This document shows, one piece after another, positions 53,501 through 61,900 of a DNA stretch of 64,000 nt. The stretch's first letter is position 1; the number at the start of each line of letters is the position of its first letter. Origin of the DNA: Niveispirillum sp. SYP-B3756 (GTDB lineage Bacteria; Pseudomonadota; Alphaproteobacteria; Azospirillales; Azospirillaceae); assembly GCF_009495745.1 (NCBI RefSeq), contig NZ_WIDQ01000006.1:1-64000 (forward strand), in the 5' to 3' direction. A program made the translations under genes and the position numbers. The notes beneath the pieces were generated by a model. It was not told where the DNA came from. It searched no databases and was given only the letters and a program-made list of their open reading frames with translations.

Positions 53501-55995
53501 GGATGGGGCATGGACGGCACCACCGGGCGTGCGGGATCGAAGCCGGCGTGGGCCTTGGCGAATGTGCCCAGCGCCGTGCCGGGGCCGATCTCCACCAGCG
53601 CCGTGTCGCCGCCATCCGCCAGCACCTGGCCGATGCCGTCGGCGAAGCGCACGGTGTCGCGCAGATGGCGGACCCAATAGTCGGCGTGCGCCACCGTTAC
53701 GCCATCGACCCGCCCACCGGTCATGCCGGAATAATAGGGAAGGGTAGGGGCGTGATAGCTGACGTCCGCCGCCGCCTCGGCGAAGGCCGGCAGGATGGGG
53801 TCCATGGTGCAGGAATGGGCACCGCGCGACACTTGCAGTCGGCGGCTATCCACCCCCATCTCTGCCAATCGCGCCTGCAGGTGCACCAACGCGTCCTCAT
53901 GGCCCGACACCACGCCCATGTCGGCGGCGTTGACCACCGCCAGCGACAGGCGGTCGTTCAGGCGGGTGCTGGCCAACAGGGCGCGGATCTCGCTTTCGCT
54001 GTTGCGCAGGGCCAGCATACCCCCGGCCGGAGTCTGGTCCATCAGTCGGCCGCGCGCCGAGACCAGGGCCAGCGCATCCTCTTCCGACAGGATGCCGGCC
54101 AGGCAGGCAGCGGCATATTCGCCGCTGCTGTGGCCGATCACCGCCACCGGCGTGATGCCCCATGACTGCCACAGCCGGGTCAGCGCCATCTGCACGATGA
54201 ACATCAGCGGCTGGCTGACATCCATGCGTTCCAACTGCGCCTCCGCCCAGGCCTCGCGTCCGGGGAGGGGGTGCAGCACGGCCAGGGCGTCCAGGCCCGT
54301 GCGGTTGGCCAGCGCCGCCGCGCGTTCGTCCAGCGCCTGGCGGAAGACGGGCTCCGTCTCGTAAAGGCCACGCGTCATGCCGGCCGATTGGCCGCCGTGA
54401 CCGGTGAACATGAAGGCGACACCCCGGCCGGGCTTGGTCGCCGCCGTTGGCGCCGCCGCCAGCGACTGGCGCAGCTCCGCCACGGTGCGGCCCACGGCGA
54501 AGGTGCGGGTGGCGAAGGTGCGGCGGCCGGTGCGCAGGGTGTGGGCAATGTCCGCTGGATCGGCATCCGCCGTTTCCAGATATCGGGCCAGGGACGTGCT
54601 CAACGCCGCCAGCGCCTCGGGCGTCTTGGCCGACAGGGGCAGCAGGTGCCAGCGGCGCCGTGCCGGCAGGAACTGGCTGGCGGCGAAGCGGTTTTCGGCC
54701 ACCACGACATGGGCATTGGTGCCCCCGATGCCGAAGGAACTGACGGCGGCCACACGGTCGCCCGATGTCGAGGGCCAGTCCGTCAGCAGGTTATTGATAT
54801 GGAAGGAACCGTCGGCCAAGGCCAGCGCCGGGTTAGGTGTCTGGAAATGCAGGGTCGGCGGGATCTGGCCGTGCATCAGGCTCAAGGTTGCCTTGATCAG
54901 ACCGGCGACACCGGCGGCGGCCCCGGTATGGCCCATATTGCCCTTGACCGAGCCAACGGCGCAGGCGCGGTTGCCACCGCCGCCCGCCCGGTAGGCACGG
55001 GTCAGGGCGGCTATTTCGATGGGGTCGCCCAGCGGGGTGGCCGTGCCGTGGGCCTCAACGAAGCCGATCTCGTCGGGATGGACGCCGGCCACGGCCATGG
55101 CCTCCGCGATGACGCGGGCCTGGCCGTCCGGGCTGGGGGCGGTGTAGCCGACCTTGCGCGCGCCGTCATTGTTGACGGCACTGCCCTTGATGATGCCCAG
55201 GATGGGCGCGCCCTGCGCCAGGGCGGCGCCCAACGGTTGCAACAGCACCACGCCGGCGCCCGCACCGTTCAGCGTGCCGGCCGCTTGTGCATCAAAGGGC
55301 CGGCAATGACCGTCCGGGGCCATGATCATGCCTTCCTGGTACAGATAGCCCAGGTCTTGCGGCGTGGACAGGGCGACGCCGCCTGCCAGTGCCAGGTCGC
55401 ATTCGCCGTTGATCAGGCTCTGGCAGGCCATGTGCACGGCGACCAGCGAGGTGGAACAGGCGGTCTGCACGGTGACGCCGGGACCGGTCAGGTTCAGTTT
55501 GTAGGAGGCCAGGGTGGCCAGATAGTCCTTGTCATTGGCCAGCATGACCTGAAAGCTGCCGAAGGTTTCCAGCACCTCGGTATTGCCGGCCAGATTATTC
55601 AGGAAATAGGTGTTCACACCGGCACCGGCGAAGACGCCGATATCCCTTGTGCCGCCTTCGCCAGCATGGCCTGCCGCCTCCAGCGCTTCCCAGACGCATT
55701 CCAGGAACAGGCGGTTCTGCGGGTCCAGCAACGCGGCTTCCTGCGGTGAATAGCCGAACAGGTCCGCATCGAAATCCTCAATGCCCTCCACCACCGCGCC
55801 GCGCTTCACATAGGCGGGATCGGCCAACAGGTCGGCCGGCACGCCCCTGGCCCGCAATTCCTCATCACTGAAGCTGGTGATGGCCTCCCGCCCGTCGCGC
55901 AGCATGGACCAGTATTCCTGCACGTCACGGACGCCGGGGAAACGGCAGGCCATGGCGACGATGGCGATTTCCGTCGGCTGGGGGGCGGCGGTCAT
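47563..55995 (-). CDS. Hybrid PKS-NRPS megasynthase with terminal thioesterase
   Basis: The 2810-residue enzyme is ordered KS (active Cys in QTACSTSLVAVH near 178, His in EAHGTATPLGDP and NMGHTGAAAG), AT (GHSSGEYAAACLAG), KR (GGLGGVGLE near 52560, with SMAS and AAYAAANAALD), ACP (DLGGHSLLATQ near 51700), C (MHHIVTDGWS near 51110), A (TSGSTGRPKG near 49695), PCP (DAGGTSLKAVEA near 48550) and TE (GGHSFGAKVA near 48140; His in GTHFSVL). No DH or ER is seen, so a beta-hydroxy unit is expected. A hand-read A-domain code (DAW.VAAVC, GrsA numbering) resembles Phe-type pockets. The ATGA overlap with the upstream NRPS gene implies coupled translation; TE makes this the last protein of the line. Confidence 0.92.
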   Translation of the reverse strand: MTAAPQPTEIAIVAMACRFPGVRDVQEYWSMLRDGREAITSFSDEELRARGVPADLLADPAYVKRGAVVEGIEDFDADLFGYSPQEAALLDPQNRLFLECVWEALEAAGHAGEGGTRDIGVFAGAGVNTYFLNNLAGNTEVLETFGSFQVMLANDKDYLATLASYKLNLTGPGVTVQTACSTSLVAVHMACQSLINGECDLALAGGVALSTPQDLGYLYQEGMIMAPDGHCRPFDAQAAGTLNGAGAGVVLLQPLGAALAQGAPILGIIKGSAVNNDGARKVGYTAPSPDGQARVIAEAMAVAGVHPDEIGFVEAHGTATPLGDPIEIAALTRAYRAGGGGNRACAVGSVKGNMGHTGAAAGVAGLIKATLSLMHGQIPPTLHFQTPNPALALADGSFHINNLLTDWPSTSGDRVAAVSSFGIGGTNAHVVVAENRFAASQFLPARRRWHLLPLSAKTPEALAALSTSLARYLETADADPADIAHTLRTGRRTFATRTFAVGRTVAELRQSLAAAPTAATKPGRGVAFMFTGHGGQSAGMTRGLYETEPVFRQALDERAAALANRTGLDALAVLHPLPGREAWAEAQLERMDVSQPLMFIVQMALTRLWQSWGITPVAVIGHSSGEYAAACLAGILSEEDALALVSARGRLMDQTPAGGMLALRNSESEIRALLASTRLNDRLSLAVVNAADMGVVSGHEDALVHLQARLAEMGVDSRRLQVSRGAHSCTMDPILPAFAEAAADVSYHAPTLPYYSGMTGGRVDGVTVAHADYWVRHLRDTVRFADGIGQVLADGGDTALVEIGPGTALGTFAKAHAGFDPARPVVPSMPHPRQAAEGEQEDELIARSLGRLWQSGVTVDWQAYGGDEARRRVPLPTYPFQRRRCWIDAPDAAAAPRNLPARLTRKADPADWFLVPTWRRAAPLATSNLPDHALIFVGDAGADAGQRLADHLESQGCTLLRVHPGAQYAAPAGGIATVRPDAAADYARLLADIAELPRTIIHAWSLVPGDTRRLGFTSLCLLAQALGGGIHDLTILATGLSDVTGAEELDMEQALVAGPAMVIPQEYPSLRTHLIDIAAVPAAGLSQRLAAELAAPDRGPRVALRGSHRWLPAYEPQRIETTGSPRRALRPGGVYLITGGLGGVGLEIAGHLASTVQARLVLVGRRAASPAPTVVERVRALEAAGAQVRLFAADAGDADAMAAVFAAVEAEWGAIHGIIHAAGAVGQHMHQPLDEYDPAQAAEQFGAKVDGIAILARLLRERPQWDEHLDFCVLMSSMASVLGGLGLAAYAAANAALDTAAQAAERTAPGRWLSLNWDSWNVSRIDGRGPGRDLHALEMSAAEGLAAFLRVLHHGTSSQTVVTRGDLEPRLRQWINLGGRDTAPVAAAPLEDAAEDGGVEEGGVEGGIIAIWRKLLGHEHIRPEDNFFDLGGHSLLATQILAQIRHRFGVSLPMRALFRAPTAQALAQAVEEAMGLAPDADAGPAPNLPAEGPLPLSWMQQQLWVAHQLDARSAAYNVPLALRLTGDLNREALARALEAIFHRHEALRTRFPRRNGVPTQEVMPPTPLDLPLTSLAHLGVAARVAAQAAFLDTAAAQPFDLEVGPAVRTYLLELAADEHVLLLAMHHIVTDGWSLSIFMRELATLYSAFAQRRPSPLAAPTAQYADFVRWQRQDLGTDTLARQLDYWRGQLEGLPERHGLLGDHPLPEERGFAADVVTLSLGTDLARQVRGYAQARGLTPFMVLLAGFYGLLFRYTGLDDQAVAVSVANRTQHWQEDIIGFFVNLLVLRARPQPDMAFETLVDAVGRTALEAYANQDVPFAQVVEALAPQRRHNQHPLAQIGFVLQNLPQAQVPASDLTVDFVDANKRANQFDLLFSITEAGDDLALSLEYAVALFGRDTAERLALHYRTLLAGAVAAPQTTLSRLPLLPADEAAMIRALWGTMPAPVPAGITPVAPPAETPTTLVGLFGGLALRQPQAMALRFGDQCVSYDRLQADTDRVAHHLAALALPGGSPVCVDLPRGPALITAFLGILKAGLAYAPLDPAAPEERRQGILADLGHPPTLTVAAMDAILSGPAVAAFDRAPEPGDVAYIIHTSGSTGRPKGTLLTHGGLLALALEQRRLLGVQPGDRVLQMASAGFDASVWEFTMALGAGAELVLAPADALLPGPGLARLLDDQGITHLTITPAALAALPYRPLPALRVLVAAGAALPADMVALWGAGRVFINAYGPTETTVCATLAPCEAINAKPLIGRPLAGWTVRVHDAQGNIVPAGVAGELHIGGVGLAQAYWNRPDLTAERFITDRTTGERLYATGDRVAWRVAPDGGPAALEFLGRLDEQLKIRGFRVEPGEVEAQLRRNPAVTQAAVIGYPRKTPTDLVAYVVPSTAPAAADLVSRLRADLACALPGYMVPGFIVMVDDLPLTPSGKIDLARLPDPRGSFTDDDHQPPRDAVEEALCEQWRTILGITRIGTATSFFDAGGTSLKAVEALAAVERAFGLTLPIASLFRHPTIAALATLVRDGDPASDKDWSPLVRLAEGGNSTPSFWFPGVGGTVLSFAALARHLARRQGGPVYALQPAGLDGITPPDPDVESMAARAVTALRAVQPTGPYRLGGHSFGAKVAFAAAQRLIAAGQAVELLMVIDGYAPGPALLTEARDMDDGQWLAAVLEELAAAAGHPLVLGPGYFADKDTDTALGEARDLLRTHGLPDVAGGHLRGMIRLMRANAAMEYAPVDFSPVPLLLLRATATLDRPDRAQLPAELRGDDLGWGRYSAAHPAAHTLPGTHFSVLADPVAERLAQLCMAHWRAD

Positions 55996-58900
55996 GAAGG
56001 GATCTCTTCCGGGGCAATAGAGGATGTGGCGTGGCGCTGAGCGGTGCGACGCTGGTTCAAGTCCTGGCGCAGGGGCGCCTGGGCTTCACGTTGGGCGGCC
56101 CGGTGACGCAGGGCGACGGCCTGCGCCCCGTCGATCAGGTGGGCCAGTGCCTGCACGGTCGGGTGTTCGAACAGGCTGACCATGGTGACCTGACGGGCGG
56201 CCGGGAACTGCCGGCGCACCTCCGCCAGCACGCGCAGCAGCAGGAAGGAATAGCCGCCCAGATCGAAGAAATTGTCGTGCAGCCCCACCTGCGGCACTTG
56301 CAGCACGGACTGCCAGATGGCGGCCACCGCCTGCTCTGTGGCGCTGCGGGGCGGGGTGATCCGGGCTGCAGGTGCGGCACCCGTCCGGTCCGGGGCGGGC
56401 AGGGCCTTGCGGTCCACCTTGCCGGTGCGGGTTTGCGGCAGGGCCGGCAGCGGCACCCACAGGGTGGGGACCATGTAGTCGGGCACCTGCGCTGCCAGCC
56501 CGTCGCGCACCACCCGGCTGTCACCCGCGGCGGCATCGGCCGGCACGTAATAGGCGACCAGCCGCTTCTCGCCGCTGCCGTCGGTCCAGGCGACCACGGC
56601 CGCGTCACGCACCCGGCCCTGAGCGATCAGCGCGCGCTCCACCTCTTCCGGCTCGATACGGTAGCCCCGGATTTTGACCTGGGCGTCGATGCGGCCCAGG
56701 AAGTCCAGTTCCGGCGCCGCGCCATCCCAGCGGATGCAGGCCAGGTCGCCCGTGGCATACATCATTCCCGGTCCGTAAGGATTTGGCCGGAAGCTCTGCT
56801 CTGTCAGGTCCAATCGGCCCAGATATCCCCGGCTGACCGCGCTGCCGGCGATCCAGAGCTGGCCCGGCACGCCCACCGGCAGCGGGTGGCCATCCTCGTC
56901 CAGGATATAGACCGCCGTATTGGCCACTGGCCGGCCGATGCGCGGCAGCTCCGGCCACCGATCGGGGTCGGCCGGCAGGACCAGGGCGGTCGCAACGTGG
57001 GTTTCCGTCGGGCCATACTGGTTGACCAGACGGCAATCCGGCAGGTCACGGAACAGGGCGCGCAGCGACGGGGTGACCTTCAGCCGTTCGCCGGCGGTGA
57101 TCAGCTCCAGCAAACCCTGGGGGCGGCGGGTGGCCAACGGCCAAGCCTCGGCCAGTTGCTGCAAGGCGGTGAAGGGCAGGAAGATGCGCTGGATGCCCCA
57201 GGTCGCGGCTTGGGCGATCATGGCCGGTACGTCGCGGCGCAGGGCATCGGCCATCAGCACCAGGGTGCCGGCCGACGCCCAGCAGGCGAACATTTCCTGG
57301 CAGGCCACGTCGAACCCCAGGGTGGTGAATTGCAGGGTGCGCAGACCATGCGCGAAGGACGGCTCCGCCACCTGCCAGCGGATCAGGTTCACCAGCGCCC
57401 GGTGGGGCATCAGCACGCCTTTGGGCTGGCCGGTGGAGCCGGAGGTATAGAGGACATAAGCCAGATGTTCCGGCGTCAGATTCGCCACCGGCGGCCCGAC
57501 GGTTTTCTCCTCCTCCGTCACCGCCACCGCTTCGGCGCCCCTGGGCAGGCCGCCTTCCGGTGCCGAACCCACCACCAGCGCCAAGCCGGCATTGCCGATG
57601 ATATAGTCCAGGCGGGCATGGGGAAGGGCCGGGTCCAGCGGCACATAGGCGCCCCCGGCCTTCAGGATGCCCAGCATGGCCACCACCATGTCCAGCGATC
57701 GCTCCAGTCGGATGCCGACCGGCGTATCCGGCCGTACACCCAGTGTGACCAGCCGGTGCGCCAGCGCATTGGCACGGCGGTCCAACTGGGCGTAGCTCAG
57801 ATCGGTGCCGTTGAAGGTGACGGCCACCCTGTCCGGCTGCGTTGCGGCCGTCGCCTCGAACAAAAGGTGCAGCCGGCCGTTGCCGGCGTTCGGCATCGCC
57901 GGGCCCTGGCAGGCGGCCAGCAGGCGCGCGGTATCATCGGGGGTGGCCAGCGCCATATCACGCAGGGGCAGGTCGGCGTTGGCCACCACGGCGTGCAGCA
58001 GGGACAGGTACTGGTCCACCATGCGCTGGGCGGTGGCGGGATCGAACAGGTCGGTGCTGTATTCCCAATGGCCGTCCAAGCCGCCATCCGCCGCCTCGAT
58101 CAAGGTCAGCAGCAGGTCGAACTTGGCGGTACGGGTGTCGATCTCCACCGGCACCAAGTCCAGACCCGGCAGCGCCAGGGGCGCGCGCGGGGTGTTCTGC
58201 AGGTTGAACATGGCCTGGAACAGCGGCGAATGGGCCAGGCTGCGTGGTGGGTCCAGGGCATCGACCAGCTTTTCGAACGGCACATCGGCATTGGCATAGG
58301 CGTCCAGCGCCGTCCGTCGCATCTGGGCCAGGAAATCGCTGAAGCGCGGGTTTCCCTCCAGGCGGCCGCGCAGCACCAGGGTGTTGGTGAAGAAACCCAG
58401 CAGGCCCTCCAGTTCGCTGGCGGGCCGGTTGGCCACCGGCGTGCCGACCAGCACGTCTTCCTGGCGGGACTGCCGGTGCAGCAACACCATGAACACGGCC
58501 AGCAGGGTCATGAAGGGGCTGGCCCCCGCCGCTTGCCCCACGGACGCCAGGCCCCGCACCAGATCAGCCGCGACGGTGAAGCGCAGGGTGGCGCCCCGGA
58601 AGCTCTGCCGCTGAGGCCTTGGCCGGTCGGTGCACAGGTTCAGATGGGTCGGCGCCTCGGCCAGCTGTTCGACCCAGTAATCCAACTGGCGTTTGAATCC
58701 AGCGCTGGCCAGCCAGCGCTGCTGCCAGTCGGCATAGTCGCCATATTGCAGGGGCAGGGGCGGCAGGGCCCCGTCCAGGCTTTCCCCCGCCAAAGCCGCC
58801 GTGTAGAGCGCCCCGATTTCCCGCACCAGCACGCCGGTGGACCAGCCATCGGTGGCGATATGGTGCCAGGTCAGGACAGCCAGATGTCGGTCGGGCGTCA

Positions 58901-61900
58901 GGGTGATGACGCTGACGCGCAACGGCGGCTCCCGCGACAGGTCGATGGGCTGGGCACCCTCCGCCAGCGCCAGGCTCTCCAGGTCGGCCGTTGCAGCCGT
59001 CGTCTTATGGATGAAGGGCATGGGCAGGGGCGGCAGGATGTGCTGGCACGGCTCCCCTTCCCGCAGGATGAAGCAGGTGCGCAGGCTTTCATGGCGGCGT
59101 ACCAGGGCATCCAGCGCCGCGCGCAGGGCCCCCAGATCCAACCGGCCGGCCAGGACGAAGGCGTCGACAGTGGTGTAGGCGCGCCCGCCTTCCTCCAGCC
59201 GATCCAGGAACCACAGGGCGCGCTGGGCATAGGATATCGGCATCAGGGCCGTGCCGTCGGGGCCCGGAATCCGCGGCTGCGGCAGCAGGGCGGGGCGGTC
59301 GCCATCGCCCGCCCCCCCGGGCCGCAGCAGGGTTGCCAGACCGGCGATGGTCGGCGCTTCGAACACATGGCGGACAGACAGATCCATCCCCGGCCACTGG
59401 TCGCGGATACGGGCCACCACCTGAACCGCCTTCAGCGAATGGCCACCGCGTTCGAAGAAATTGTCGTGCACGCCAAAGGTGTCGCCGCCCAGCACATTGG
59501 CCCAGATCGCTGCCAGACGCTGTTCCGTCCCGTTGCGCGGGGCCACGCGGTCGGTGGTGGTGGTGGCGTCGCGCAGCGCGGGTTCGGCCAGATTGGCCAG
59601 CCGGCGGCGGTCCACCTTGCCGCTGGTGACCAGCGGCAGGGCGTCCAGCACCAGGAAATGCGCCGGCACCATATAGTCGGGCAGGGTGCGGCGCAGGCCG
59701 GCGCGCAAGGCCGCTTCATCGGCGGTACCGACGATGAAGGCCACTAGGCGGTGCTCCGTGTCGCCCGGCCGCTTCAAACCGATGACGGCGCTTTCCCGCA
59801 CGGCCGGAAGGGCGTTCAATGCCGCCTCCACCTCCGCCGTCTCGATGCGGTAACCACGCACTTTCACCTGGCTATCGGCGCGGCCCAAGAAGACCAGGGT
59901 GTCGTCAGGCCCGACGCGTACCCGGTCGCCGGTGCGGTACATGATACCGCCGGCGACCGGGTCGGCCAGAAAGGCCGCTTCGGTCAGGGCGGGCGCGTTC
60001 AGATAGCCGGTGGCAAGGCTCATGCCCGCCAGATAAAGGTCACCCACCAGCCCCGCCGCGACGGGGCGCCGGGCGTGGTCCAGCACATAGGCCCGCATGT
60101 TATGCACCGGCCGGCCGATGGGCACGCTGGCCGGGCGTGGTTCAGCGCCGGGCGCGCATTCATGCCAGGTGGCGTCGATGCCGCTTTCCGTGGGGCCGTA
60201 GCAGTTCAGCAGACGGGCGGCACCCAGTTGGGCCAACAGGCGATCCTGCAGCTCTGTCGCCAGCACCTCGCCACCCGAACAGACCAGACGCAGGCTGGGA
60301 CAGGTGGCCAGGATGCCCTCATCCGCCATGATCTGCAGCAGGGCGGGCACCGCCTGGAACACCGTCACGCCGTGGGCGCGGATCAGGGCGCCCAAGGCCG
60401 CCGGGTCTTTCTCCGCCTCCGGTGGCGCCATGACCAGATGGCCGCCGCAGGTCAGCGGCGCGAAGAATTCGATGACCGAGGCGTCGAAATCGAACGAGGT
60501 CATCTGCAACAGGGTATCGTCGGCGGTCAGGCCGACCACGTCCCCGAACCACAATTGATGGTTTACAGCCGCGCGGTGCGGCACGGCGACACCTTTGGGC
60601 ACGCCGGTGGAGCCCGAGGTGAACATGACATAGGCCGACCGCTCGTCATCCACCGGCACGGCCGGGTCCGTGTCCGACCGGGCGGCGATGGCGGCGGCCT
60701 CGGCATCCGGGTCCACCAGGACGCAGTCGGTATCCGACACCGGAAAATCCGGGCCGGTCAGGATCAGGGCGGGGGTGGCCGTGCGCAGGATGGCGGCCAG
60801 GCGGTCCGCCGGGTGGTTGGGGTTCAACGGCACATAGCCGCCACCGGCCTTCAGGATGCCCAGCAAGAGAACCGGCAGGTCCAGGGCGCGGCGGCGATGC
60901 ACGCCCACCAGATCACCGGGCCGCAAGCCACGGGCGATCAGGTGGTGGGCCAGACGGTTGGCGGCGGCCTGGACCTGCGCATGGGTCAGGACCGTGTCGT
61001 CGTAAACCAGGGCCGGGGCGCCGGGACGGGCGGTCGCCAGCCCGTGCAGCCCGACGCCGACAGGCCGGGGGCGTGCGGTACCGGCCAGCCCCGGCAAACC
61101 CGCCCGTTCCGCCGCCGGACGCACGTCGATGGCATCCACGGCCTGCGCCGGATCGGCCAACAGTTCCGCCATCAGGGTGGCGAACTGCCGCCCCAGACGC
61201 CCGGCGCTGATGGGGTGGAACAGGTCGGTGTTATATTCCAGGCTGGCCATCAGGCCGCTGTCCGTGGTCCGGATGCTCAGCGTCAGATCGTACTTGGCGT
61301 AGGGGCTTTCCCACGCCAGCGGCGTGGCCGTCACGCCGTCCAGGCGCAGGGGGAAGGCCGTGTCCTCTTCCACGGCCAACATCACCTGGAACAGCGGCGT
61401 GGTGTCCAGGCGCCGCTCGGGCCGCAAAGCCTCCACCAGGGTGGTGAAGGGGACGTCCTGGTGCTCGAACGCCTCCAGCACCGTGGTGCGCGCCTGGGCC
61501 AGCAGGGTGGAGAAGGCAACGCCGTCATCCACCGGCGTGCGCAGCACCAGATTGTCGGCGAAGAATCCCACCAGCGGTTCCACCGCCGCATGGTGGCGGC
61601 CGGCGATGGGGGTGCCGACGCCGAAGTCTGTCTCACCGGTGACACGGTACAGGAAGGCGGTGAAAGCGGCATAGAACAGCATGAAGCGCGTGACGCTGTG
61701 CTGCCGGCACAGGGTGTCCACCGCTGCTGTGTCCAAATCCAGGGGCAATGTTTCCGTGGCGCCCCGGTTGCTGGGCACGGCCGGGCGGGGGAAGTCCGTC
61801 GGCAGTTCCAGGCTGGGCGGCAGATCCGCCAGCTTGGCCCGCCAATAGTCCAGCGCGCGTGCCGGAAGCGGGCCTTGCAGCCAGCCGCGATGCCAGTTGG

